The position numbers were made by a program, and so were the translations under genes. DNA of 64,000 bases from Neospora caninum Liverpool. Taxonomy: Eukaryota > Apicomplexa > Conoidasida > Eucoccidiorida > Sarcocystidae. Location: positions 5,814,839-5,878,838 of the forward strand of contig NC_018395.1 in assembly GCF_000208865.1 (NCBI RefSeq), given 5' to 3'. The notes under the pieces are model-generated. The model saw only the letters and a list, made by a program, of their open reading frames with translations. It had not been told where the DNA came from and searched no databases. Positions 11,801-24,462 of this stretch are shown here, piece after piece; within the stretch, counting starts at the first letter, position 1, and every line of letters begins with the position of its first letter.

Positions 11801-14800
11801 TCGTTGCCCACTGGATCGTGCTGCAGGCCTCGCGCGTGGTCCGGCGGATCTCGGAGTCGTCTTTCGTCTCCTCGTCTTCCACGTCGCTGCCTCAGGCTTC
11901 CTCGCCGTCTCCCACCGTCTCCGCTCTTTGCAGCCCTTCGAGTCCACCGCCTCTTTCCTCCGATGCTTCGCGTCTCCACTCTCCAGCGCCTCACCCCGCC
12001 GTCGCTCTCTCTCCGTCATCTGCGTCGTCATCTTCTCTTGACTCGCTCTTTGACATGCTTCTTGATGCCGAGGCTCCGATCGCGCGACTCCTCCCTCTGG
12101 TGCATGCGCTACGCATTGAGACGAGGAGCCCGTTTCCGTTCGCTTCCCTTCTGCGCCGAACCCTCGCGGGCATCCGCGTGTTTGTGCCTCTCCGACAGCC
12201 GCTGCCGTTGCCGCCGTCCGCGAGATTGTCTGCCTCGTCGTTGCCGTCCGTGTGCCATCCTCTGTCCCCTAGCGGCCGCACTGGATGTCTCCCCGCCCTC
12301 GCGCCGCCTTCGCCTCCTTCCGTGTGGTCCGCCGGTGTGCCTCAGCCGTCGCCAGCTTCGCCACCGGAATCTGGAAAGTCGCTCCTCTTTCCCTTTTTTT
12401 TCGACGACCGGACGACGCCCTCTCCCTCCAGCGCGCTCCCGACGCACCTTCACCAGGCGTCTACGTCTCCGTCTCTCGGAATGACGGTCACAGTCCTTCT
12501 TCCTGATTTGCTTTCGCGTTTCGACGTTGGCCGCTGGAGAGCCGGACTGGACGAAGGCCACGCAGACCCCTCTCGACTTTGCGAGGAGAACCGGGCGAGC
12601 GGAGCGAGAGACTCGCGGTGCGAACCAGAGAGTGCACGGCACGCCCTAGAGGAGCAACGACAAGGCAGGCACACTGGCGCCCGAGGCGGAGACTCAAATC
12701 ACGGAAGCATGCCAGAGCCGCAACCCACAGACGAGCCGACGACGCGGAGACAGGACAAAGAGGACGACGAACACCAGCGCGACGCCGGAGACAAACCAAC
12801 GGACTGGAAAGCGCACGCAAAGCGCGGACAAGAGGAAACACGAGAACTCCTCGTTTATGTCGCAATGCGCCTCCTGCATGAGACGCTCCGCCTCGCTGTG
12901 CTGCGCGCGAAACAAAGCCAAACGAGGGGCGCAGGGAGATTGTGGGGGCGAAGCGAAGCTGCGAGCGGCGCGTCGAACGCTGCTAGTCCTTTCGCGTTAT
13001 CCAGTCCCTGCGGAGACAGCCTGTGGCATCCAGAAAGGTTTCGCTCACCGTCCACTTCCGCAACGCCTCCCCCGAGCCCCGCCGTCCACCCCATTCCCCT
13101 TCCCGCCTCTCCGAAGTCGTCCGTGACTGCGGACCCTGCCGCGGCACCAGCAGCTCGTTGCCGCTCGCTCGTTGCCTCCCTGTTGCCTTCTCCAGCGCCC
13201 GCGTCTCCTTTGTCGACAACGCATCTGCTTCCTGGCCTCGTTAACGAGACGTTCCTGAACATCGAGGAAACGTACAGAGTGTCCTTGAGGCACTTCCTCG
13301 CTCTCTTTCCCAGCCGCCCGCCCGCGTCGTCCGCCGTCTCTTCGCGGCCTGTCCGCGCCTCCGCTCCGCAGCCAGCTGGCCGGGCGGCTCCGGCCCCAGT
13401 CGCGTGGCTGCACAGATCCTCGTCTGCGCTCCTCCGCTCCCTGCTTCCGCTTCTTCTCTCCCACGCGCTTCCCTGTTCTCTCTTCCACCCGAGCTTCCCG
13501 CCTGAGCTTCTCCGCTTTCTTCTCCGGTTTCTTGGCGCCCCACCAGAAACACCTTCTCACATTGCCGCTCGCACCGCGTGTGGCGAAGGAACATGCAGTC
13601 GCTCGCCTCTTTCCACGCTCTGCGCTCAGCACTCCACGGCGACCTGTGGCTCTGAGCCAGCTGGATCCGTCTCTCCTTCTTCACCGGTTTCTCGTTCTTT
13701 GCACTACCTTTTCTCGAGTCCTGCGTCGCGTCCTTCTACTCGTCCAACACCGCCTGACGATCCTCTCTTAGGTACGCTTTCGCGAATGCACCCGCCGTCG
13801 CCCCTCTCTCGATCCATGGCCGCCTTCATTCTCTCAGTCTTTGCTCGCGAGACTCTGACATGGATCCTTTTCCAAGAAGAGGAGCAGCGCGACGAGGCAT
13901 CGCGAGCCCCCAGGAAGCAACGTATCGGCGACGGCGCACCCCGAGATGCGCCACGAGGGACAACGGAACGCGTCTTCCAGCTTCCAGGGACCGTCTCCCC
14001 TGGCCACCAAGAAGGCGTGCAGAAAGCCAGAATGCAACACGAAACTGGAGGCAAATCTCCGGTAGCTGCAACGCTCGACGACGGCCAACAGCCCGGCTGC
14101 GTCGGTGCGATGGCCGAACGCGCCGACGCAGAGAGCGAAGCCTGCGAGCGGCGGAGCCTTCAGAAAGTCCTTTTCCTCGTTCTCCTGGTTCTCGCCCTTC
14201 GTCGGCTTTTGTCCCCAGAGCTGTCCAGGGTTCCGACGAACAGGACCGGAAAAACGGCTATGGCCGCCAACACACTCCATGAACACGATTCGCCCCCGAG
14301 CTCCCCGCATGTCGAAGGCGCGTGCCCGCCGAATGCGTCACCTTCACCTTCGCGTGTCGCTTCGGATCGAGCATCTTCGCCTCGCGCAGCTGCGGCCTTT
14401 TCGCCGCCCTTGCTGGAGCAGAGGAAACGCGAACGAGGGCGAAAGGAGGCGTCTTCCCGTGACGTCGCATGCCGTTTGCTTGCGCGCTTTCTGGCTACTC
14501 TCGTGCTGGCGCGAACTTCGGAAGCCCCTGACGGAGACGCAGTGCAGACAGGCTTCGCAAGGGAAGCGTGCACAGGATTCGTCGCTGAAATGGGAGCGAA
14601 GTCTGGACACGGCACGACGCCACAAACGACGCGGAATCACATGAGGAAAGACGTGACGTTCGCGAACCAGCTGATCTACGTATGCGCCGTTTATGGTCTC
14701 TCTCCCCTGTCACCCGTCGACTGTATGTACACGCTAGCACTGGGGCTTCGACAGGTTCTCCACCCTGGCCTTTCGCGCCTCTCCAAATCCACGGGGTTTC

Positions 14801-17800
14801 GCGTTTCGCCGGCATGTTCTTTTTCGTCATCGGAGCGCTCCTATTCTTCTTCCTCTCTCTTGTCCCTGTCCCCGTTCTCGGGCTCCGCTGCCTTCCACGG
14901 CGGCGTCTCCCTCGCTTCCTGTCAGACGCCTCCCGCGAGTCCTGCGGCTCTGCGCGCAGCCGCCGGGGGCTGCGCCTCCTCGCCTGAAACGCCGGAAAAG
15001 GCTCTCCGTCGCTGCGAACATCTTCTCAGCCTCGGATCTCTCGCCATTCGACAGAGACACGGAAGGCCAGAGAACAACGGGGCGCGGGGGCCAGAGGCAG
15101 CAACTCCCTCTCAGGCAGAGCCGCACGGTTGGCCGCCGGACGACGAGGCACATTTCGAGAGCGAGTCACTCCGTTCTGCGCGGCTTCTCAGACAGCCCCG
15201 CGCGCGAGCGCTCATCGCCGAAGGCGCCGGTGAGACATGGACGCGGTGTGAAACGGGGAGAGGCGGCGGTAGGGGTCAGGTGAAAAGGAGCGTTATTCAA
15301 GAGGTTTGCATGTCCCTCCTCCGTCTGTTGTCCCGGTGCCACAGCCAAGCACCTGGTGGCTCTCGTGAGTCTTCTGTGGCGCCGGCCGTTCCTCACATCC
15401 ACGCCTTTCTATTCAGCGGCTTCGTGGCCGTCCTCGATACCTCCAGAGCACCAACGAAGAGAACGCATGCATCCACCCTGCGGGCGTTCTCCTGTTCCTC
15501 GCGGCAGAAGTCCGATTCAACCCAGTGTCCTTCTTCCGTCGCTCGGCGGTTTCGTCCAGGAGCGTCTCTGTCTGCTTCGGCAAGGCGTGCCGCTTCCACG
15601 CCTCTAACCATGCGGTCGCTCGCGGGCCCTCGGAGGCGAGCGGGAAGGTTTGCATGGGCGAAGAAGCCCAGTCAGCTCAACGCGAGACGAGGTAAATCTA
15701 ACGCTAGCGGCAGCGGCTCCTCCCGCCGAGAGCGACGCGGCTCGGGTACTCAGTGTGGGTCACGACCGACTTTGCCTCGATCTGTCGCACCGTGTCCTTC
15801 CTCCACGTCCTCTGTACACGGCCCACCTCCGGCTGTGCCGGCTGCGACTTCTTCTTGGTGCGCCTTACTGTCGCCTTCAAGTTCGCCACGCGGCTCGCCC
15901 GCTCACGCCGCTGCCGCTCAACCTTTCTCTGCATCGCCAGCGGGATTCTCGCCTTGTGCTTCCCCCGGCTTCTGCGCAGTTTGTTCGCCGACCGAAGGAG
16001 GAGAAGACCGAACCCCAGCAGGCGCGGGCAGAGGAGTGGAACGAGCAGCCGTCGACTCGAGTGCGCGCAGGGGAAACGCAACCAAGAAGCACGCGGGGTC
16101 ACAGGCAAAAGGGCGGAAAAGCGGAGAATCGCAACGCGGCTTCAAATTCAGCTTCACCCACCCGAGCTCTTCTTCTCTCTTCGACTTGTCCCCGTCCGCG
16201 TCGTCGCGCACGTCGGAGGAGTCGCCCGCGAAGCCGAAGATTCGCGCACGCGTCGCAGGCGCCGCGGAGGGCGCCCAGCCACCTCAGAGAGCCGGCGCCG
16301 CTCCAGAGGCGGAGCGTGAGCGGCGAGAAACGGACGCTCGCGCAAAACCTGGCGAGACGCGGCACGGACCCTTAGCGGGGACGGTCAACCGAGAAGCCGA
16401 GGACGCGCAAGGACGAGCCCGAGAGACGTGGAAGGAACAAATAGGCTTCCGCAGGAAGGAAGGGAAAGACCAAGAGAGGCAATTCTGTGGGGGCCTGGAA
16501 GGCCACAACCGAGCAGCTGTGCGGACAGAGAACCGGAACGGCATCGTGCGTGCACAGACGCAAAAAGGCGAGAGACAGAGAGATCGCAGAGAGCCGAACC
16601 AAGGCGCTTCGTCAGTCGCGAAGACCGAGGACAGAGGACCTCACTCGGGACGGGCCCAGAGCGCAGAAGAGACACCAGGACAGGAAACGACGGGCGAAGA
16701 ACCAGAAGCGGGACGTCAAGAGGAACGTGGTAAACAAAGTTCCCCCGACATCGCCACGGAAGCGATTCGAAACCTGCCCACCGATATTTCTGACACGATG
16801 AAGGATCGTGAAACAGTCAGCGGTCCCTCTTGTTGGCGAGAATGTTTCCCCCTGGCGCCATGTCGCAAGTGTGCTGCTGATCCAGACGGTGCCTTCCCCC
16901 TCGCCGGCAGAACGCTGGCTCTCAGTCCTCGCTCGCTGTCTACCCCGCCCCTCTGCTCCGCCTTTGCACCGTTTTGTTGCGTGCCTCCGGCCGCTGCAAC
17001 GGACGCGATGCCTTGCCAGAGCCTCCGTTCGGCTTCTCGCCTTCTTGGTTCGCCTGCGTCGTCCGCTGTGCTCGAGAAGGATTTCGATTCGGTCGAGACC
17101 GGCCCTCGAGACCCGGCGTGCCGCAGGCAACCGCAGATGGTCTCGGAGGTGTATCAGCAGGCGCCCGTGCCTCTCAAGCCGTCGGGGACGCAGGGGTGTT
17201 TTCTCGACGCATCGCGTGTTTCTCCCGCGTCTGCGGCGTCGCCCGTTTCCTCGCCACTCGCCAGCCCGCCCCCCGCACCCGACTCAGTGGCGGCTAAACC
17301 CCGTGCAGATTCCGCCTCGTTCCGGTCGTCTTGCGAGGCTCGCGCAGGCGGTTGGTCTGCCGTGTCCACGCAGGTCCCCACGCGGGGGTTAGCGCCCAGA
17401 CGCGGCTGCTTGTCCCTGTCAGCCGAGGGCGATCTTGGAGTTTTTCGAGATCCGTCTTGTCGCTTCCACGGCTCGCCATCTGTCTGCGATCACGGCCCGA
17501 CTGCGGGTCCAAAGCCGGACGAGTCCCCGCATGGAGGGAGAGACAAAACGCGCTGTCAAGAGCGAGACGAAGGCTGTGACGCAGACCCACGGGAAAAAGA
17601 GGGCGAGCAGCCGACGGAGGGCGAAGGTAGCCAGGGGCCTGACGGCGTGCGAGACGCCGGTGGAGAAGCCGCCGACAACGAAACATGTGCCGGTCTAGGT
17701 CACGCAGAGAGAAACGGCCTGGTCAAAGATGGTGGGGAGCTTGGAGATACGAAACCGGGCGTAACTCGCCAGGGACCAGAAGACGAAAACGTAGGGACGG

Positions 17801-19992
17801 GCAAGGTTTGCGGACCAAACCACGACACGGAGGAGCTGGCAGAAGATGGAGAAGGACAGAGCAGAGGCGCGAGAGCTGAGAGGCGTGCCCGAAGCGAAGA
17901 ACGCGAAGTGCGGGCTATCGGGCAAGTCGACTCGAAGAGAGAAGGAAATCCGCCGAACGAGAAGTCAGGAGGAACAAGGGTTGGAGAGGCGACGGAAACG
18001 AAGGGAGCGACGGGCATGACGAAGGAGGCAGAAAATGAGGGACCGCGAGAAACACGTGCCCGACCATCGGCGAAAACGCCTCACGAACAAAGGAAGCACG
18101 GCATTGTAAGTTTGCGACAGCCGGTTCCCGTGGACGCCAGGTGTACCCGCAAACGCCACGGGACGAGCGCAGATGTAGAGGAAGCCGGCGAGGCTGTTCG
18201 CAGGCATCAGGCAAGTATCACAACCGAAGCGCTACTGAGAGCGGGTGCCGACAGGCGAAGCCTGTCATCGCGATCCTGCGAACAAGAACGAACGCAGACC
18301 GAGCAGTCAGCCGCAATCGCTGAGAGAAGCAGAAAGGAAACCGGGCGAGGCCCCGGCCATAGAGGTCGAAACGCAGAGACTGCAGGGGCGAATTTTGGAA
18401 CATGGTATGCTCTGCCCACCATAGCAAAACGCGTAGCAGACACCCACGAGCGGTGCGGAGAACGCGCAAGTCCCCGTTACCCAGACGACACGGTGCGCGA
18501 GCCTGCGGTTCCGCCCACAAGGGACGAGGAAGTACCGCAGATGCTGGCCTGTCAGGTAGGCAGCCCGACGCGGTCCCCACGGCCGCAATGGCTCAGCATG
18601 ACGGGACACGCAAGCGAGGAACCAGTTGTCACACGCGAAGAAACCACGATTCCGGAAGCGCCCAACACACACTCACGTTTCCAGATTCCACGCGACACGG
18701 CGGTCTGTCGCGTGAAACTGAGACCGTCGCCATGCGTAGACACAAGCCGAAAGCTGTCGGCAGGACTCGCCTGCAGTCGGTCTGAAGACGGGGCTCAGAC
18801 CTCTCGTTTCGGAGCGGCTCTGGAGTCTCCCGTGCGCGAGCAGGAGACCCGGCGCCGTTTGGTCCGAAGTCTTCCGCGGAATGTCCTGGACCGGAGCAAC
18901 GGCCTTGCGTCGGTTGTCGCTCGTCGGGGACGGACGGACGATACGGCGAAGAGGCTTGCGCCTCCCGCTCGCCCCTCAGGGGAGAGGAACTGCCGAGGCG
19001 ATTTTTTCGGCCACGCGCTGCCGGAAAGCGAAGAGGGCGGGACACAGAGTTGTCTCCCCAGCGACGCTTCCGTCGCCTCGCACGTCTCGCCTGGGGAGCA
19101 AACAAGTGCCCGAGAGTCGCGCGAGAGTGCACAGATTCGAAACGGGAGCCCGAGACGGGGAGCAAAGGCAAAGCTGAAGAGTGAAACCGCGCAGGCTCAG
19201 CCTTGCCACGCAAGCGCTAGTGCATTCTTCGTTGGGCTGCAGGTGCGGGGGGAAGGCGACGACGGGCGTGTGGTGAACCTTCCGTTTAAAGCCCCATCCA
19301 GGGTTCGCGAGGAACAGAAGAGATCGGGGAGCGGTGGGAGTTGGTTGGGAAGTTTCGAGAACGACACAAATGCCCACTGGTTCAGGGCGACGGCGCATGA
19401 GCGGAGGGAGGTGACACCACGACAGGCGTGCGGGAAAAATGTTCTTTTTCGAGTTGAGCAGACAGCAGCGGAAGGCGAGGGGTCTGGAGCTGACCGCGGG
19501 TTGGAGAAGCGTCAACAAAAAAACAGAACTGACGGAGATCGAGAGGAGGAGCCTGGACGCATGCAAGGCAAGGTACAGCTGTCCACGTGGAGAGAAAGAG
19601 ACAGCAGTCGCAGCGATGTTGCCGCGAGAACGAGGAACGCGCGAGACAAGGTTAGGAAGGCAAACGCTGCAGGCGGGACGCGCCAAGGCGAAAACGCAGC
19701 GGAGAAACAGGCAGAGAAGAAAGAGAGAGAACCACACAAGAGTAGAAACGGAGGAGAACAGAGCACACACATTGGAAAACGAGAAAGGACTGAATCTGCG
19801 ATGATGCATCTACGAAGCTGTGAGCAAAAGGAACAAGCTAAGATGTCGACACTGGGGAGCGAAGATCCACAAGGCAACGGGGGACGCTCGGCGAGCCGTA
19901 TCCAAGAGGGCGAGGCGTCAGGGAGGAGCCCAAAGGAAGTCAAAGGCGACGCGAGGGACCAGAGACTCCCGTGCATCTCTCGACTTGTCTGA
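1..19992 (+). CDS. Giant low-complexity protein of at least 5,727 residues, 5' end outside the window
   Basis: Five exons join in one frame: 1-2867, 3620-3746, 4477-4816, 5583-6597 and 7158-19992. The phases agree at every junction (2/2, 0/0, 1/1, 2/2) and the total is 5,728 codons including the stop. The frame is open to base 1 without a convincing start, so the N terminus lies to the left. No catalytic or known domain is recognised. Short hydrophobic helical stretches, such as LARYLVACVAESL near the left edge and RLEIALALASRLFLHI in the last exon, are separated by long Ser/Pro/Arg/Glu-rich linkers. This pattern suggests a helical-repeat scaffold, but that is inference. The last 1,000 or so residues are almost entirely charged low complexity. 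Function unknown. Confidence 0.75.
3620..3746 (+). CDS. Small internal exon of the giant protein gene
   Basis: A 127-base exon lies between a pyrimidine-rich acceptor (CCACAG|T) and a strong donor (CCAA|GTGAGAG). It accepts phase 2 and leaves phase 0, which is exactly what is needed to connect the exon ending at 2867 with the one starting at 4477. It encodes the block QIAVLVCIGAARLRLASPES, a hydrophobic helix-like segment. The phase match is the main support. Confidence 0.6.
4477..4816 (+). CDS. Internal exon of the giant protein gene
   Basis: It starts after a long pyrimidine tract ending CGGCAG and ends at CCAG|GTAGGC. It reads in phase 0 and leaves phase 1. It begins RYLAAWIDAALFDLSGA and contains a second helical block, then turns into charged low complexity. 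The other two frames after this acceptor hit stops within about 15 codons, so the frame is well determined. Confidence 0.65.
5583..6597 (+). CDS. Internal exon of the giant protein gene
   Basis: The acceptor is GCCTGGCAG|AT and the donor is ATTCG|GTAAGG, in phase 1 and out phase 2. It starts with the hydrophobic block LEFIESLSVLLLLSLPV, continues as a charged linker, and ends with the helix-like LLLDLYRGNPLWRVRRKAF. The donor is followed by an intron holding a (TA)n tract. Confidence 0.7.
6665..6690. repeat. (TA)n microsatellite in an intron
   Basis: About 13 uninterrupted TA units just inside the last intron of the giant protein gene. Confidence 0.95.
7158..19992 (+). CDS. Terminal 12.8-kb exon of the giant protein gene
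   Basis: The frame has no stop from the acceptor CGGGCAG|T to TGA at 19,990-19,992. Recurrent short hydrophobic helices (SLQKVLFLVLLVLALRRLL, SMAAFILSVFARETLTWILF, HMRKDVTFANQLIYVCAVYG) sit between Ser/Pro/Arg-rich linkers. The exon carries an Arg-Thr repeat near 9.55-9.7 kb and a 24-base in-frame repeat near 11.2 kb. From about 15.7 kb the protein is nearly all charged low complexity. A long antisense frame over the first 600 bases also looks coding-like, but plus-strand phase continuity argues against it. Confidence 0.75.
9546..9705 (+). repeat. Arg-Thr-rich coding minisatellite
   Basis: A purine-rich tandem array of imperfect units built on AGAACAAGAG / AGAGATAGAAC. It stays in frame and encodes a basic stretch of the type RTRARTRDRTKYKTRASTRE inside the giant exon. 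Confidence 0.8.
11213..11272 (+). repeat. 24-base in-frame tandem repeat
   Basis: A unit beginning TCCTCGCCTTGCGATGCGCT is present about 2.3 times with exact copies. It encodes repeated SPCDALAS. The unit length is a multiple of three and the copies are identical, so it is probably a recent slippage expansion. Confidence 0.9.
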
Positions 19993-22818
19993 TCATGGGT
20001 TGGACACGCGAAAAGGCAGCGCTTGTGTGTCTCGCTGGACAGAGTGGGAATAGAACGTTCTCGCCGACTCCCACCTTCGTTTCCTCCCGGGATCTGTGTG
20101 TTCCTTCGTTCGCTGTGATGCTCTAACGATAACAGCCCACAAGTATGTGTAACCCAATCACGTTGTGCTTCAGGGGTAGGTGTCCCCAAAAGGGGTCTTC
20201 AGACCGACACTGCGTGATTTCCAGTTTTGATGCTTGCTTTCGCTCGAAAAAGAAAATTCTTTCTCCTCCGGAAAATTGCCTATGTCTTATGTTGAGCGAT
20301 GGTTTTTGGTGTATTTTCGCCATCGGGAAAGAGTCTGAAGTCCCCAGGGACGCCCAGTTCTCCCCGGCATCCGGGCGCCGTACGGCCTCTCTCTCGAATA
20401 CTTCTCCACAAACGCAGAGTGTCCTTATCCGCAGGCAGCGCCTTCGTTCGGATCAGATTCACTTGCGCCTCCGCGTGGCATCCTGTATCGGCCACCCTGC
20501 CTCTCCGAGGAGCAAAGGCGAGATCCACAGAGCAACGACTGTTTCGATTTCCCCATCTCTGCAGTTCTCTCTCTGTCGGCAGAAGATGGGGAGAGTGAAC
20601 CTACCGTCGGAAGAGTGCAACTACTTCCCAGAAAACATTTTAAATCATCCTGTCTCAGAGCGTATCTTTCTTCCACTGCGGTGGAATTAACCATATCCCA
20701 GGAGATGTCTGGGAAACCAAATGTCTGGGAAACCACAGCACGGAAACAGAAATGTACCTCTTTCACTATAGATCTACCAGTGTTTTTGTACAAAAGTAAT
20801 AATATTAATCATATATATATGTGTATACAAGCAGTATCTATATACATATTTATATGCTGTATGTTTAAATGTGTAGTCAGCGAGCGAACCCGGAGAACGG
20901 CAGCGGAGGCGAGGAGACAGGTCAAGAGCTCGACACGTGAGGAGGGAGAGAAAAAAGGGAAGGATTCAGGCTCGAGAGATTTGTCGCTGCGCCATAGAGG
21001 GAAACGAGGGTTTGAAGTAAAATCTGGCGACACCAACAGCCTTTCAGGGTGTCTGTTTTTCCAGGGGTTGCTCACCGGGTCCCCCCCGGATGGGAAGGCG
21101 TGCCTCCTGGTAACCACGCTCGACGTCCCGTCGTCCCTTCATTCGTGTTTCGCCGCTTTCTTCCGACGGAAACATGTGCTCTCTCTCGCAAAGACAGAGG
21201 GACAGCCAGGGGAGAGATGTTGGGTGAAAAGGAAGCACGCGAAGAAAGTTGTGCGTTTTTGAGTAGCGGGAAGCGTCTAGCTACACTCTCAAGTGAGGCG
21301 GGAGGAGCCCAGCGTGCCCAAACCGCTTCTGCTCCGCCTTTCCTGTTCGTCCTCATCGGAAAGTATACAGGCGGCTGGAACCCGGAAAAACCGGAAAAGA
21401 AGATCTTCTGTGTGTCTTTCGGCGGCGAAGGGGAACAAAAGGGTCAGAAAACGTCCAGATGTCTGTCGATTGCCACGGCCACGTCCTGGCGCGACGCTCT
21501 CTCTCGCTGCATGCGTGCCTTTTTTCTCGTCCGGCTCAGCCCCCTTTTTGGGTGAGCGGAACAGACTGCTCTGCAGAGCGCGTCGTCAACAGAGAATTCT
21601 CGGCTCGAGAGAAGTGACAGGGAAAACGAGAGAAGTGTGCGATCTACGGTTCCCTTCCGCGATTGGACAGTCGAAAGCGCCTTAGCGTTAGATGACGTTT
21701 TCAGCTCTTCTCTGGAGAAGCCCGCGTGCACACTGCAGGCTGCGAAGGCAACGAGCGAGGAGAAAGCTTGGCGCTTTTTTCCTACGGCACAGCCTTGACC
21801 AGTTTTGGTTTTCCTCTCTCGGTGCCTGTCTTTCTTCTTCGCGGGCGTTTTAGAGAGAGCAAGGGAGGATCGGCGCCGACGAAAGCGCGCAGGTTCCTCT
21901 GTGCGAGAGAACACTTTACACGCCCCGTGGCGCCTCCCTGCCGAGGCGCTCGCGACTTCTCTCACCTTTTTGAAGTGAGAGGAGCGACGAACGGAGAAAG
22001 CCCAATCTTTCTGGATTCTTCCAGTGGGCGTTTCCCCTCTTCTCACTTCCTTGGCGGAAAACATCCCGTCAGCAAAGCTCAGGGGCGGAGAGGCACATGG
22101 GCAAAAAGAGCGGAGCTCTGATCGACCTCGATTCACCAAGGAGACGGAAACCAGGCAACGTTCGAAGGAGCGGACAAGAGGGAGAAGAACCCCTGAACGC
22201 ACAGATTCCGGTGTCTTTCATTTCAACGCTCGGATAACGGAGAGCGGGAATCCTCGGAAGGGCGCCGAGACTGACGGGGCCGAGAGGAGACGGACGAGAG
22301 AGGGAGAGAAGGTGAAGAGGCCAGACAGAGAGAACTGGAAGTGAAAGAGACAGGGCAAGAAACGAGTGAAGGGAGAACGAGAGTAGGAAGCTGAGTCTGT
22401 GACAGATAAGACGGGAGGGTGAGAGAGACGCTGGACGTGGCAGGCAAGGATCGGTCTCTCCCGATGCCGCTGCTGTCTCCCTTACAGAGAGAGGAGGCCG
22501 TTTTGCACCCATGAGTGCGACACAGTGCGCCTTCGGGATGCACGAGCGAGGCGGAAGGACTCGAAAGAGGTGCTAGGCTGTTCGTTGCTTCTGAACTCCG
22601 AAGCGGCAGCGCACCTGTAGGACCACTTCCTCCCGCTTCCCCCGTCACGTGCACGGGACGGGGGGAGGGGGGACGTTCAGCAGAGAGACGATGGCCGTCT
22701 CTGCGCGTCCTGAAACATAGGCGACACTCGCGAGGATCCCCCTCGCCTGCCTTCTCGCTCTCTACAGAGTTCTCAAACACATGCTCACGCCAGAAATCGT
22801 TTTCCTTCCCAGGAAACG
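19993..22818. other. Intergenic or untranslated region, no supported gene
   Basis: This stretch follows the stop of the giant protein gene and precedes the start of the IPK-like gene, both on the + strand. It should hold the 3' UTR of the first and the promoter and 5' UTR of the second. There is an AT-rich patch near 20,790-20,870. Open frames of up to about 250 codons occur, but none has domain content or splice-phase support. Confidence 0.5.
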
Positions 22819-24462
22819 ATGGCCTCGCCTGCCGCCACAGCCTCCCCGCTGGCAAAGGCTGCCGTGGGCGTGCCGGGGCGTGGAGTACGTCCACTGCAGA
22901 CTGGGCTCTCTTCGCGGCTACCGTCCGCGCAGCTCGGGAAACGTCAAGCCCGTAAGTCGTCTCTCCCCAGCTGTGCCTCGCCATCGTCTTCTGTGACGGA
23001 CGCGGGGGTTTCTTCCCCTCGCCGCCAGGGTGCGCGAGTAGAGAGAACAGCCACGGCAACGGGGCGGCCTACCCAGCGTCGAGTCTCGGGGCGTGGGGCG
23101 TCCGCTCAGAGAACTCTGAAATCGAGCTCAGGGGGCGTACTTCAAGCGCAGGCAGTGACTGGCCCTGTTTCGTGCTCGACCCCCTGCGAGTCGAACGGCC
23201 ATGATTTCTCTTCGAGTCCTTCGGTCAATTTCTTCGATTCCCCTTCGTCCCGTCCCTTGGGTTCTGCGTCTGCCTCTTCGTGTTCTACCTCTTTTTCTTC
23301 TTCGCTTTCGTTGGGCTCTCCTCCGGCCGTGCTTTGCCCTTGCGACTCTCTCTCTGGTGTGTCGAGTTCTCTGGAGGCAGCGCGGTGTCTCGTTGCCTCG
23401 ACGAACCCGCCTGCGTCTACGTCCGTGCGTCCGACGGTTTCGCCTGCATGCGAGGCGTGCGACGACGGCTCAACGGATGATGAGCATCCTTCTGCGCTCT
23501 GGGACGATGGCGAACAGCGTAGATCTGCCCTCGGCGCGGGAGGGGTAGAAACGTGCAAGGGTGAGGAAGTAGGGAAGGCGAGGAGAGGAGGACTCGCGTC
23601 GAGAGACGACCCAGGAGAAGACCGTGGTGGACCGACTTGTGCGGACGAGTGTGCGAGCGTCCACGCAGAGGACCAAAGACCTCTCTATTCGCCGAGCGTC
23701 CCGTGCCCGTTTTTTTCGTCTCACGTTCGTTCCACCTCGCCTTCGTCCCCTCCGCGCTCAGGCGAGTTGCGTCTGCCTGAAGACAGCCAAGCAGAGAGTC
23801 TCTGCGTCCTGGAAGCGAGGGCGAGCGATCGCGCCAAGGGGAAGAACGACGCAAGCGCCGAAAGAGAAGTTTCTCGTCGTCTCACCTCGACTCCTACTGA
23901 CGCAGACGACCGCATGACCTCTTCTCTTCTCGACGCTCCTTCCGGCAGCAAATCAGCCTCTCTCCCTTCGTCAACTTCCTCCCTCTCTTCCCCGTCCTCG
24001 CCCCTGTCTCCTCCCCTCGTCTGGGCCGCAGCGCAGTCTCTCTCGGCGCAGGACGGTGTGTGTCGCCTTTCGCGCCGAGGCAACAGAGACTCGCGAGGTT
24101 CCCTCCTGCCGCAGTTTTCCAGCACGCGGGCGTCGCCTCCGCGTGCGCCCCTGCCTGCGCAGTTCCACCGCAAATCAAAGTCTTGGGTCGCCTCGCTCTT
24201 CGGCCAGGCAGTGCAGTCTCCCTTCTCTCCGCCTCCGTCGGACGAACCAGAGGATGAGACGGAGTTTCCGCGGCTCGAGAGCGACGCGAACCACAGAGTC
24301 CCCAGTGCACCCTCGCTCGCCTCGCGTCTCGCTCACCATTTCCTTCCCTGCTTCAGAAAAGGCTTCGACCGCAGCCACGCTTGCAGTGACCTCGTTCGCC
24401 AAATCCATAGCGGCTTCGCAGGTGGAGGCCGACATCTTTTCGCGTCGGCTTTCTGGGGACCC
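22819..24462 (+). CDS. First exon of the IPK-like gene
   Basis: It runs 548 codons from ATG (context GAAACGATGG) to the donor GGACCC|GTAAGG, phase 0. It encodes a Ser/Pro-rich disordered tail with a short more ordered end, LASRLAHHFLPCF. A different frame over the last 110 bases also looks coding, but only the frame given joins in phase to the next exon. Confidence 0.65.

Noticed and set aside
20145..20690. 181-codon + frame in the spacer after the giant gene
   Set aside because: No domain, no splice support, mixed composition; more likely 3' UTR.
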